Source: Clostridium facile (GTDB lineage: Bacteria > Bacillota > Clostridia > Oscillospirales > Ruminococcaceae). Taken from it: a stretch of DNA of 64,000 bases. The number at the start of each line of letters is the position of its first letter. Within the stretch, counting starts at the first letter, position 1. The DNA lies in assembly GCF_014297275.1 (NCBI RefSeq), contig NZ_JACOQK010000001.1, forward strand, positions 2,108,001 to 2,172,000. Reading direction: 5' to 3'. The position numbers and the translations under genes are program-made. The notes beneath the pieces are model-generated. The model was given only the letters and a program-made list of their open reading frames with translations. It was not told where the DNA came from and made no database searches. This document shows positions 53,701 through 62,029 of the stretch, in pieces.

Positions 53701-55210
53701 TATCGCCATAGTAGTTGTAATTGCTGGCAGTAAAGGACATATAACCACTCCACCAGCCTTCCCCTAATTTTGCACCGATTGCATTTTCGCCTTGTTTGAG
53801 CATATCGGTTACATCATAGGTATGGTAGGCCATTTCTTCTCGGTATTCGGTGTTTCCTGGATTAAACCAGTCATCGCCCATTCTTTCGCCGTTGATATAC
53901 ATTTCATAAATACCAGCTGCGGTAACATACATTCTGGCAGAAGCAATTTCTTTGTCTGCGTTAAATTCTGTACGCAACATTGGGGCGGAACCATAGGATG
54001 GGTCAGCGTATGCTAGAACATCCGCATCCTTTTTTCCAACAGTAATGGTGTTGTCATCGTTAACCGTAACACCATCCAACCCTTTAAAGATATCATAGGT
54101 TGCACCTGTTGTAGCGTCAAACAGCATTCCAGTGCTATATGGACCTGGATTACGGATTTCAAAATTACTGTAAGTAGCGGTTTCACCAGCTGGAACCGCA
54201 AAGCCAACAGAATTTACATTTGGGAAACTGTTGTAGTTCCCGCCTGCTCCTAATGGGTTAAGTTGACGTCCATTATCCACTACAGTACCATTAATCGTAC
54301 AGGTTACCTTACTGCTTTCCTGAGAAGCAGTATCCACAGAAATTGTGATTGGTTGGTGTGCGTTCTCCGCATTGATTACTTTACTGATATCAATTGTAAT
54401 ATCGGGGACAGAAGGATCATTTTCTACTTCCTGAGCTTCCATCTTCTGTGTTGGACCACCCCAGCCATCTTCCATGACAGGGTCTCCATTTTCGTCAAAT
54501 ACAGGAAGCATTGCTGGCATGCCAACCACATAAATATTTAATTTGGCTGCGTTTGGATCAGTGATATCAATTTCATATTTGAAATAATTTTCTCCACCAT
54601 CCCGCCAGATATTAAAATATTCGTTATTTAGACGAAAATCATTTGCGCCTAAAATTAAGGATGCTTTGGTATTTCCTTCTGGAATGGTAATGGTAGTACC
54701 TAAATCAAAATAACAGGCAGAAGTTGCATCAAATGTCAATTCATCTGCACCAATCCACTCTGCTCCTCCCCATGCATCCTGGGAAGTGCTCATCAGCCCT
54801 GTTTCAAAAATGGCAGGATCAGATGTATAGGTTTTTCCATTTTCATCTGTTACAGTTACCGTCCAGGTATACGTAGATTTTGTATCCAGAGCATCACCAG
54901 CATATTTGATAAAGGTGGATTTCGAATCTTTTACAATACCAGAATCCCAAACTACAGCACCTTTTTTATCTTTTACTACAATATGATAGGATTCCTGTTT
55001 TGCTCCAATTACATTAGAATCCATCTGCCAGCTGAATTCTGGCACAGTATCATCAATCCCCAATGGGTTAACCAAACCATCGGTTTTCATGTTTACAATT
55101 GTGGTTGATACATCAGGTGCAGCAGAAGCAAATAAGGTTGCTGGAACCATAGTTGTTGCCATCGCTGCCGCTACCACAAAAGCAGCAATTTTCATTTTTG
55201 TTTTCTTCAT
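50702..55210 (-). CDS. Cell-surface GH78 alpha-L-rhamnosidase with FIVAR stalk
   Basis: A 1502-residue secreted enzyme with all GH78 parts. The signal peptide is about 1-30. A fibronectin-like N-domain (about 35-145) contains NPLGIDDTVPEFSWQ. A beta-sandwich insert (about 150-360) is typical of carbohydrate-binding modules. The rhamnosidase N domain includes ARMYVTAAGIYEMYINGERMG. The six-hairpin catalytic barrel carries DCPQRNERMGWTGDA near residue 767, which includes the catalytic acid Glu. The three-FIVAR stalk and anchor (about 1239-1502) match those of enzymes B and C almost exactly. It is divergent from AraC regulator 3. It should release alpha-L-rhamnose from glycans or flavonoid glycosides. 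Confidence 0.93.
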   Translation of the reverse strand: MKKTKMKIAAFVVAAAMATTMVPATLFASAAPDVSTTIVNMKTDGLVNPLGIDDTVPEFSWQMDSNVIGAKQESYHIVVKDKKGAVVWDSGIVKDSKSTFIKYAGDALDTKSTYTWTVTVTDENGKTYTSDPAIFETGLMSTSQDAWGGAEWIGADELTFDATSACYFDLGTTITIPEGNTKASLILGANDFRLNNEYFNIWRDGGENYFKYEIDITDPNAAKLNIYVVGMPAMLPVFDENGDPVMEDGWGGPTQKMEAQEVENDPSVPDITIDISKVINAENAHQPITISVDTASQESSKVTCTINGTVVDNGRQLNPLGAGGNYNSFPNVNSVGFAVPAGETATYSNFEIRNPGPYSTGMLFDATTGATYDIFKGLDGVTVNDDNTITVGKKDADVLAYADPSYGSAPMLRTEFNADKEIASARMYVTAAGIYEMYINGERMGDDWFNPGNTEYREEMAYHTYDVTDMLKQGENAIGAKLGEGWWSGYMSFTASNYNYYGDKQALMAKLEVTYADGSTETIVTDDATWDYYGDGPVEYGSFFQGERYDATKEAAIEGWDEAGYDDSQWRDAEVIPFRAQFDDFDMVTRYDEPAGIVNEIPVQEALGESRPGSGSYIYDMGENVIGVPQITIPEGYVEEGQEVTIRYAEILYPDNLEEYTSADIDGLLMTENYRAAMSTDFYTAKAGENVIEPHFTFHGYRYLEITGLKKELPADCIKTLIISSVDTTATYDSSNALSNRLFKNVQNSQTSNFLSLPTDCPQRNERMGWTGDAQVFSRAASYNADVYNFYRQWLNSLRAEQGEAGDLPVYAPAFGSYDLEDTSSEVGTGNPGGFNGVSWDAALTLVPWQMYRQYGNPSIIEDNIDAIYKYLNYLDNNDMTYTNEDGEQVTEPSLTSKTGFLADWLSRVSTDAALINNGVYIYLMDVASQMAEVVGRTDMAAELRTRYDAAKEAWNRIYVDPETGKTKTPNGKIQDTEASYATALVYNVFNEANKEKAAENYLNTVKNPDQSFVDDNGNIKPYTITSGFSGTPNLVPALTQNGYIDDAYKLFESTDYASWLYPVTQGATSVWERWNSYTVENGFGGNNSMNSFNHFSLGAISEWMMGYQLGITGDDANPGYQEFILQPTVGGSFTYANGSFESNYGEIYSGWTADNGTMTSYEAVVPANTTATLYLPVSEEAVAEFENIAGVTYEGMTINNETTVAKFTVEAGGYNFALQDGKLVASIADGYVADETETADKGILNFVIEYADAAKASGEYDNAIESVQKSFDEALTNAKAVTENDAATQEEVDAAWKTLLNEIHKLGFVAGDKTELASLIAAAEGIDLSKYVEAGQAEFTAALEAAQSVYKDGDAMQAEINEVADNLLNAMLNLRYKADKSILEEVVAKANQIDANAYTAESYAVLEAALKDADAVLANENATQEEVDVAVQSVQTAMDSLVAVEGTETETPTTDNNATQTGQESTTTKTNAAKTGDIAPIAGIAVLAVAGAAILITRKKK

Positions 55211-55360
55211 AAATTTCCCTCCATTTTTATTTTTTGTGATTTCCGTTTCACAACACCTCTAGTTTACCATATATAAAAGTGGAAAATACAGGTTCATTTT
55301 CTCTACAAACAGGCTGTTTTTCGTAAAATTTCTATCACTTTAAAATATTTATTAGCAAGA

Positions 55361-55389
55361 TTGACAAATCAGAACCAACTTGTTATGAT
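55361..55389 (+). promoter_or_regulatory. Promoter of AraC regulator 3
   Basis: TTGACA (55361-55366), a 17-bp spacer and TATGAT (55384-55389), 28 bp before the chosen ATG. This excludes the in-frame TTG at 55361 as a start. Confidence 0.75.
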
Positions 55390-55417
55390 AAAATTACCAA
55401 GAAAGGGAGAAGAGTAT

Positions 55418-56518
55418 ATGGAAAAAACAATCCGTCAACAGATTGATGCTATTATTCAAAATATACGGGAACATCCAGTACATATGACAAATATGATCCA
55501 TCGTATGCAGCGGTTAAGGGAAAAAATCCAAGCTGGAGAACTTGCTCCTCCAGCCCAGTTTAGATTTGATGAACGGGCTTTTTTGGATGAAAATGAGGAA
55601 ATTACCGTTTATCTTGATTTTATCTCCCCTATCTTTCCATCCAAAGAGGGGGATTCGTTTGAAAATCGGTATCAACTTGCAAAAAAATTTCTGCATCAGC
55701 ACAATTTTTTTGAGCTGTACTATGTTTATTCCGGAGAATGCTGTTGCTTCATCAATCAGAAAGAGTACCGTCTAAAGCCTGGCTCCATCTGTGTTTTAAA
55801 TACTCAGCAATCCCATAGCGTTCTATTGGTGGATGAAACCACTAATTTAATTAATATTTTAGTAAAACGCTCTACTTTTACCGATAAAATCTTATCCATG
55901 TTGGATAGCAACGATATGTTTTACCAGTTTTTTACCCGCTCCTTATATGATCCCAGTCCTATCCCTGATTTTATCAAGTTTGACGTAACAAATAACAGCC
56001 ACATTGAGTTTTATTTATTGCGCCTATTACAGGAATATATGGAAAAACAAAGGCTGAACCAATCCATGATGTGTTATATGCTTTGTTCCATTATGGTAGA
56101 ACTATCCCGCCAATATGAAAAACAGCTTAAATCCGCAAAACAAAAGGAAAGCCTACAAATTTTTGATGTACTAGCATATATCAACAGCCATTTTTTAACA
56201 GTTACCTTAAAAGAATTGTCGGAACAGTTCCATTATTCCCAAAATTATATTTCACAATTTATTTTAAAACAGACTGGAAAAAAATTTAGTGAAACCGTCA
56301 ACCATTTAAAATTGAGGAAAGCGCAAGAACTTCTTTGCAACAGTGATTTGGATATCGAAACCATTGCCGCCAACCTGGGATACAGCGACCGAAATGGCTT
56401 TGAAAAAGCATTTAAAAAAGCTTTTCAAATTACCCCAAAGCAATATGCTTCTTGGAAAAAAGATAATATGGCTATTCCATCTATGAAACAAGAAAATGGA
56501 AAAATATCTTTACCTTAA
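55418..56518 (+). CDS. AraC family regulator with cupin sensor (regulator 3)
   Basis: A 366-residue regulator with a cupin-like sensor (FFELYYVYSGECCCFINQKEYR in part, about 100-150) and a C-terminal AraC domain (about 265-350) containing FHYSQNYISQFILKQTGKKF and LGYSDRNGFEKAFKKAFQITP. A polar tail of about 20 residues follows. ATG 55418 follows GGGAGAAG. It is divergent from the GH78 gene, with about 150 bp holding both promoters. It is the probable activator of the GH78 gene. The first 80 residues are longer than in regulators 1 and 2. Confidence 0.9.
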   Translation: MEKTIRQQIDAIIQNIREHPVHMTNMIHRMQRLREKIQAGELAPPAQFRFDERAFLDENEEITVYLDFISPIFPSKEGDSFENRYQLAKKFLHQHNFFELYYVYSGECCCFINQKEYRLKPGSICVLNTQQSHSVLLVDETTNLINILVKRSTFTDKILSMLDSNDMFYQFFTRSLYDPSPIPDFIKFDVTNNSHIEFYLLRLLQEYMEKQRLNQSMMCYMLCSIMVELSRQYEKQLKSAKQKESLQIFDVLAYINSHFLTVTLKELSEQFHYSQNYISQFILKQTGKKFSETVNHLKLRKAQELLCNSDLDIETIAANLGYSDRNGFEKAFKKAFQITPKQYASWKKDNMAIPSMKQENGKISLP

Positions 56519-56551
56519 AAAATAGGAGACATATTTATGTCTCCTATTTTT
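56517..56551 (+). terminator. Terminator of AraC regulator 3
   Basis: A 13-bp stem AAAAATAGGAGAC/GTCTCCTATTTTT with an 8-base loop, overlapping the end of the gene. Confidence 0.9.
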
Positions 56552-56602
56552 CATTTTTCTATTGTGCTAAAATTCCTAGTTAGTAATAGCTGGATTGCAG
56601 TT

Positions 56603-58153
56603 TTAATCTGGAAATATTTGATGATAGGTTTTCCAGTCAGCCCAGACAGATTCTTTTTTGTAATATCTTTCCATCGCTCGATTGGACCATGGATAATCAA
56701 TCTTCTGTGTTAAATCTCCATAATAAAGCAAATAGGGGCGTTTAGTATAGGGGGTAAGTTTTGCCTGTCGGATAGCGGGGTCCTCTAACAATTCTAACCT
56801 ATTTTGATATTCCTGGTCATAGCTGGCCGCTTCCCCACTTACCAGAGAATAGGTCGCTTCCAAGCTGATCAGCCCATGAAAATCCGCAGAGTCATCTTTC
56901 ACCATACGGATGCCGCATCCAGCAACTACTATTAAGGTGCAGAAAGCAATCATATAAGGTTTGGATTTTCGAAAACCCTTTCTCATTCCACATTGGTTTT
57001 CCCTATGTGTTGCGCAATAGTGGTTTATTTTTCTGCGGAGCCATCCACACCAATAAAACAATTGCGCAGCCCATAATAACCAAAACGAAAAATAGATAAT
57101 ATTGAGGATACGCCCTTCCCCATAGCTTCCCATACCGTATAGTGCTGGAGAAAATTGCGCGCAATACAGACAAAAAATTCCTACACTAACCAGCAACGGA
57201 TAACGAAAATGGTAGGTCGTTTTTCCAGCCATCTTCCAAAACACCAGTGCCATTGCAATGGAGACTCCCCAAAAGAGGGGCTCACTCCATTCCCGAATAA
57301 AATAACTACCATAATAAAAGGAGTCTAAAATCGTCATTAAAATGGATTGTTTCTCATAGCTTTGAGCACGTACGAGATTCCCTGGAGCAATGATGCTAAC
57401 GACAAAAGCCCCTGCTAACACTACAAGCGCAACAAAAATAAACCAGCGCCCAGGTAATTTGCGATAGATATGAACCGCAAGCCATATAAATAACAACAAT
57501 ACACTTAACAAAGCTGTTATATAATTTCCTCCTCCAATCAAAACGCAAAAGACAAGGATGATACCCTTTCGCAAGAAAGAAGGATGTTTCAAGTGTTCCT
57601 GTAAAATCCAGCCCCATAACAATAAACTCAAAGAATAAAAGAAGGTATAATAAACCGCACCGTTATACCAGTAAATTCCTTGAACCGGTGAAGGCATTGT
57701 CTGAATCGAAATCCCCATAATCAAGACTGACAACAAACACCACTGTGCTTTAGATGCCTTTAACAGATCCACACACAAAACCTTTCCAAAGAAAAAAGTA
57801 CTTATCACATAAATACCCAGCATAATATACGGAGTGATCCAATAAAAAGATTCACCCCATACAGCAGGCTGGAAAGAAAATAGAAACACTGCGGCAAAGC
57901 TCCTCTGCCATTCCTGATAAACTTGGGCTGTCTGTTCTACCGCAACTCTTACTGTATCAAATATAGAGCCTCCTGCCTGGATTGTATGATGGATTTGTGC
58001 CCCAAACACAAAATCGTCAATTGCTGGATGGTCAAAAAATGCCAGTATCAACAATGGCGCTAAAGAAATAATAAAAATAACAGATAAAATCCGATTGACC
58101 TGTTTTAATGTAATCCGGTCTAAAACCGGATTCAGCTGTATTCCTTTTTTCAT
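56603..58153 (-). CDS. DUF6056 family polytopic membrane protein
   Basis: A 516-residue membrane protein with about twelve hydrophobic segments. An early extracellular loop contains the family DDF-type pattern (FFDHPAIDDFVFG), followed by YQEWQRSFAAVF. The C-terminal soluble part is rich in Tyr. The layout resembles GT-C type membrane glycosyltransferases and O-antigen or teichoic-acid decorating proteins, where the acidic pair in the first loop is catalytic. ATG 58153 is used because it follows AGGA by 7 bases; longer in-frame starts lack a site. The gene is monocistronic. A role in cell-surface glycosylation is inferred only from topology. Confidence 0.7.
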   Translation of the reverse strand: MKKGIQLNPVLDRITLKQVNRILSVIFIISLAPLLILAFFDHPAIDDFVFGAQIHHTIQAGGSIFDTVRVAVEQTAQVYQEWQRSFAAVFLFSFQPAVWGESFYWITPYIMLGIYVISTFFFGKVLCVDLLKASKAQWCLLSVLIMGISIQTMPSPVQGIYWYNGAVYYTFFYSLSLLLWGWILQEHLKHPSFLRKGIILVFCVLIGGGNYITALLSVLLLFIWLAVHIYRKLPGRWFIFVALVVLAGAFVVSIIAPGNLVRAQSYEKQSILMTILDSFYYGSYFIREWSEPLFWGVSIAMALVFWKMAGKTTYHFRYPLLVSVGIFCLYCAQFSPALYGMGSYGEGRILNIIYFSFWLLWAAQLFYWCGWLRRKINHYCATHRENQCGMRKGFRKSKPYMIAFCTLIVVAGCGIRMVKDDSADFHGLISLEATYSLVSGEAASYDQEYQNRLELLEDPAIRQAKLTPYTKRPYLLYYGDLTQKIDYPWSNRAMERYYKKESVWADWKTYHQIFPD

Positions 58154-58268
58154 CTTCATTTCCTGTCTTTTATAAACGGATAAAGTAAATGTCCAATTTT
58201 TTAATAAAGCATTAGGATATGTATACTTTTTCAAGCTTAGCTTTAATATGCTGTTGAATATTAATTAT

Positions 58269-58290
58269 GACCCGATATGGGTCTTTTTTT
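58269..58290 (+). terminator. Orphan + strand terminator upstream of DUF6056 gene
   Basis: GACCC/GGGTC stem with a 5-base loop and seven T residues on the plus strand. It is 116 bp upstream of, and opposite to, the minus-strand DUF6056 start. No + strand gene precedes it in the previous 1.7 kb. Confidence 0.5.
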
Positions 58291-58319
58291 GTCTGTTTCC
58301 TTATGAATGAAAAAGTATG

Positions 58320-58355
58320 AAAAACCAGAATAAGATCACAACATCCGTCTGGTTT
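58320..58355. terminator. Hairpin downstream of tRNA-Lys
   Basis: An AAAACCAGA/TCTGGTTTT stem with an 18-base loop. It has A and T runs on both sides and may act as a terminator for tRNA-Lys transcription on the minus strand. Confidence 0.45.
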
Positions 58356-58365
58356 TGGATAAAAT

Positions 58366-58475
58366 GAAACGGTCTATTAAATTTACACCTGACGCCCCAA
58401 CGCCTCTTAACACCACTCCGAGCAATTGCGTCATTGCGATATTAAGTCATTCAGATAAAATTTAATAGACCGTTT
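58366..58475. repeat. 110-bp element bounded by 18-bp perfect inverted repeats
   Basis: AAACGGTCTATTAAATTT (58366-58383) and its exact complement (58458-58475) enclose 74 bp that is GC-richer than the surroundings, including GACGCCCCAACGCC. It ends 5 bp from the mature tRNA-Lys 3' end. It may be a small MITE or a very large terminator. Confidence 0.7.
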
Positions 58476-58479
58476 GTTA

Positions 58480-58555
58480 TGGTGAGCCACCGGAGATTCG
58501 AACTCCGGACCCTTTGATTAAAAGTCAAATGCTCTGCCAACTGAGCTAGTGGCTC
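58480..58555 (-). tRNA. tRNA-Lys (TTT anticodon)
   Basis: A 76-nt tRNA with acceptor stem GAGCCAC/GTGGCTC, D-arm GCTCAGTTGGCAGAGC, anticodon loop CTTTTAA with TTT, T-loop GTTCGAATC and an encoded CCA. Confidence 0.97.
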
Positions 58556-58745
58556 TCACTCTTATAAAAAGCACTTGGTGTTTGAAGTTGTCTCTCATCA
58601 AAGTGCTTATTTATTATAACAGCCCTACAACGTTTTGTCAACACTTTTTTCGAAAAAAATTCAAAAAATTTTTTTCTTCCTGTTTTATGGTTATTTTACC
58701 CCAATTTTATCCCAAAATTCTGCGGTTTCACAGCAGGGATTCTTA

Positions 58746-58775
58746 TTGTCATCCTGTTTGTGGTTGTGGTATAAT
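58746..58775 (+). promoter_or_regulatory. Promoter of lepA-hemW
   Basis: TTGTCA (58746-58751), an 18-bp spacer and TATAAT (58770-58775), about 150 bp before the lepA start. The tRNA-Lys to lepA gap otherwise shows only AT-rich sequence. Confidence 0.6.
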
Positions 58776-58926
58776 ATCCTTACTATAAAAATGATTGTAT
58801 ATTCAGTATAACCAGATTTCTATTATTCTATGCGTTTTTGATTGGGATGGTGTGTTTACGCCGATAAAGCTACTATAATAGAAACAACCTGATAAAATTT
58901 TGAACCATTTAGAAGGAAGTGTTAAT

Positions 58927-60735
58927 TTGTCAACCAAACGTGAGAACATTCGTAACTTTTCGATTATTGCACATATTGACCATGGAAAATCCACCCTGGC
59001 GGACCGTATTCTGGAAAAAACCAGCGCAGTAGCGTTGCGGGATATGGAATCTCAGCTATTGGATAACATGGAAATTGAACGAGAACGTGGAATTACCATC
59101 AAAGCCCGCGCGGTAAAGCTAAACTACCAGGCAAAAGACGGACAAACCTATGAATTTAACCTGATTGACACACCGGGGCATGTGGACTTTAATTATGAGG
59201 TATCCCGTTCCTTAGCGGCATGTGAAGGCGCTGTATTGGTGGTGGACGCTTCACAAGGGATTGAAGCGCAAACATTGGCAAATACCTATTTGGCAATTGA
59301 CCATGACCTGGAAATTTTGCCAGTCATCAATAAAATTGACCTTCCATCCGCTGACCCAGACCGTGTCTGTCACGAGGTGGAGGATATTATTGGAATCCCA
59401 GCGCTGGACGCACCACGTATTTCCGCCAAAAACGGCATTAATATTGAGGAAGTGCTGGAACGGATTGTAACCGATATCCCAGCGCCAACCGGAGATGAAA
59501 CAAAACCACTACAGGCGTTGATTTTTGACTCTTATTATGATAGCTACCGTGGTGTTATTGTTTATGTCAGAATCAAGGAAGGGACGGTAAAACCGGGGCA
59601 GACCATCCGAATGATGGCAACCGGCGCGGAATTCACCGTAGTAGAAGTGGGTTATATGGGCGCTGTAAACCTTGTTCCAACCGAAGGGCTGGTTGCCGGG
59701 GAAGTTGGATATATTGCCGCATCCATTAAAAGCATCCGGGATACCAAGGTGGGGGATACCGTCACCACGGTGGACAACCCTGCTACTGAACCATTGCCGG
59801 GCTATCGCCAGGTAAATTCCATGGTGTTCTCTGGGATTTATCCTGTGGATGGTGCAAAATATGAGGATTTGCGGGAAGCACTGGAAAAACTCCAATTAAA
59901 CGATGCTTCTTTGACGTTTGAACCGGAAACTTCAATTGCGCTGGGGTTCGGGTTCCGTTGCGGCTTCCTTGGCTTGCTGCACATGGAAATTATTCAGGAA
60001 CGGATTGAACGGGAATATAATTTGGATATCATTACTACGGCCCCATCCGTAATTTATCGAATTACTTTGACCAATGGGGAAGTACAGTACATTGACAACC
60101 CAACCAATTACCCTGACCCAGGAATTATTTCATTGGCAGAAGAACCAATGGTGAAGGCTTCTATTTTAACACCAACCGATTTTGTAGGCAATGTAATGGA
60201 ATTGTGTCAGGATCGCCGTGGCGTCTTTAAGGACATGAAATATTTAGAGGAAACCCGTGCGGAATTGCATTATGAACTGCCATTGAATGAGATTGTTTAC
60301 GACTTTTTTGACGCGCTGAAATCCAGAACCAGAGGTTACGCTTCTTTTGACTATGAGATGATGGGTTACGCCCCATCCCAGTTGGTAAAACTGGATATCC
60401 TATTAAATGGAGACATTGTGGATGCCCTTTCCTTTATTGTGCATAAGGATAAAGCCTATCCAAGGGCACGCAGAATTGCGGAAAAATTAAAGGAACAAAT
60501 TCCACGCCAATTGTTTGAGGTGCCAATCCAGGCAGCGGTAGGCGGAAAAATTATTGCCCGGGAAACCGTAAAAGCGATGCGAAAAGACGTACTGGCAAAA
60601 TGTTATGGCGGGGATATTACCCGTAAACGGAAACTGCTGGAGAAACAAAAAGAAGGCAAAAAACGTATGCGCCAGTTGGGCAGCGTAGAAGTCCCACAGG
60701 AAGCATTTATGGCAGTGCTCAAATTAGATGAATAA
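58927..60735 (+). CDS. lepA: Translation elongation factor 4 (LepA)
   Basis: A 602-residue ribosome-binding GTPase. The P-loop is AHIDHGKST (G1), followed by GITIKA (G2), DTPGHVDF (G3) and NKIDLP (G4). The C-terminal LepA-specific domain ends with the conserved GKKRMRQLGSVEVPQEAF stretch. The start is TTG 58927, with AGAAGGAAG eight bases upstream. An earlier in-frame TTG (58900) lies before that site and is less likely. It overlaps hemW by 8 bp, the common bacterial lepA-hemW order. Confidence 0.96.
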   Translation: MSTKRENIRNFSIIAHIDHGKSTLADRILEKTSAVALRDMESQLLDNMEIERERGITIKARAVKLNYQAKDGQTYEFNLIDTPGHVDFNYEVSRSLAACEGAVLVVDASQGIEAQTLANTYLAIDHDLEILPVINKIDLPSADPDRVCHEVEDIIGIPALDAPRISAKNGINIEEVLERIVTDIPAPTGDETKPLQALIFDSYYDSYRGVIVYVRIKEGTVKPGQTIRMMATGAEFTVVEVGYMGAVNLVPTEGLVAGEVGYIAASIKSIRDTKVGDTVTTVDNPATEPLPGYRQVNSMVFSGIYPVDGAKYEDLREALEKLQLNDASLTFEPETSIALGFGFRCGFLGLLHMEIIQERIEREYNLDIITTAPSVIYRITLTNGEVQYIDNPTNYPDPGIISLAEEPMVKASILTPTDFVGNVMELCQDRRGVFKDMKYLEETRAELHYELPLNEIVYDFFDALKSRTRGYASFDYEMMGYAPSQLVKLDILLNGDIVDALSFIVHKDKAYPRARRIAEKLKEQIPRQLFEVPIQAAVGGKIIARETVKAMRKDVLAKCYGGDITRKRKLLEKQKEGKKRMRQLGSVEVPQEAFMAVLKLDE

Positions 60736-61825
60736 GATTGGCTTATATGTACATGTACCGTTTTGCAATGGAAAATGCCCTTACTGCGATTTTTATTCCA
60801 CGGCAGCCTCTGAAACGTTGAAGCAGGAATATGTCCAAGCCATTTTGACCGAACTGGAACGGGCGGACCATACCAAGCAGGCGGATACCTTGTATTTTGG
60901 TGGGGGAACCCCAACATTACTGTATCCGGAACAACTGGTGCAGATTGTGGCACAGGCGAAACGCTTTTATCAATTGGAGGATTCCAGTGAAATTACTTTG
61001 GAAGCGAATCCGAATACTGTTTCTTTGTCCCAATTAACGCAATTGAGAAAAGGCGGGTTCAACCGGATTTCATTTGGGATGCAATCCGCAGTACCGAGGG
61101 AATTGGAAACTTTGGGACGGAAACATTCTCCAGAACAGGTGAAGCGGGCGGTGAAGATGGCAAAACAGGCAGGATTTGAAAATATCTCGGTTGATTTAAT
61201 GTTGGGAGTTCCATACCAAACGGTTTCCAGCATAGAACAGTCATTCGATTTTATCAATCAGTTAAACATTCAACATGTTTCTGCTTATTTGTTGAAAATC
61301 GAGCCAGGAACTCGTTATTTTGGCGCGGAATGTTTAAAGTTTTGTCCAGATGAGGACCAAACAGCGGATATTTACTTGAAAACAGTGGAAAGTCTCTTTA
61401 ATATGGGGTTTGAACAATATGAGATTTCCAACTTTGCGAAACCAGGCAAGCAAAGCCGGCATAATCTGAAATACTGGGAATGTGGGGAATACATCGGATT
61501 TGGTCCTGCCGCCCATTCCTTTTATCAGGGAATCCGCTATGGGCATAGTAGGGATATCCAGTCTTATTTGAAACTGGGGATTCAAGAACGGGAATTTTCC
61601 CAACCCGGTGGGGATTGGGAAGATTATATTATGTTGGGAATGCGCCTAAAAAAAGGGATTGACTTGGTACAGGCAAAAGAGAAATATCCAGTTGAATCCA
61701 GCCAACTAGCTAAAAAGATAGAGCCATTCCAAAAAGCAGGTTTTATCGTACAGGAGGATTCCCGTATTCATTTTACTCCAACAGGTTTTTTGGTATCCAA
61801 CAGTATCCTTGCAACACTGATATAG
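60728..61825 (+). CDS. hemW: Radical SAM heme chaperone HemW
   Basis: A 365-residue radical SAM protein. The cluster motif CNGKCPYC is at residues 13-20, with the next Phe (CDF) as in HemW. GGGTPTLL forms the SAM-binding glycine motif near 58, and the C-terminal HemW domain contains GFGPAAHSF near 259. The family inserts or carries heme and was once mistaken for coproporphyrinogen oxidase HemN. Its ATG overlaps the lepA end, so it is probably translationally coupled. Confidence 0.94.
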   Translation: MNKIGLYVHVPFCNGKCPYCDFYSTAASETLKQEYVQAILTELERADHTKQADTLYFGGGTPTLLYPEQLVQIVAQAKRFYQLEDSSEITLEANPNTVSLSQLTQLRKGGFNRISFGMQSAVPRELETLGRKHSPEQVKRAVKMAKQAGFENISVDLMLGVPYQTVSSIEQSFDFINQLNIQHVSAYLLKIEPGTRYFGAECLKFCPDEDQTADIYLKTVESLFNMGFEQYEISNFAKPGKQSRHNLKYWECGEYIGFGPAAHSFYQGIRYGHSRDIQSYLKLGIQEREFSQPGGDWEDYIMLGMRLKKGIDLVQAKEKYPVESSQLAKKIEPFQKAGFIVQEDSRIHFTPTGFLVSNSILATLI

Positions 61826-61984
61826 TTTGTAAACTATAGTGATTAACGTAGTACAGGTGTATGTTAGCTTATCTAGAACCCGGATAAATGAAATCTGTTT
61901 TTATCGAATAGATGAATTGGTTATTATGGTTTTTCTATCTACCCTAGGCAAAACGGTTTATTTTGCCCTATAAACAGGAACCAT

Positions 61985-62029
61985 AAAATAAATAGGGGGC
62001 TTCCTTGTAAGAAGCCTCCTATTTATTTT
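61985..62029. terminator. Bidirectional terminator between hemW and the CorA-like gene
   Basis: A 19-bp stem AAAATAAATAGGGGGCTTC with a near-perfect complement (GAAGCCTCCTATTTATTTT) and a 7-base loop, overlapping the minus-strand stop at 62019. Confidence 0.9.
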
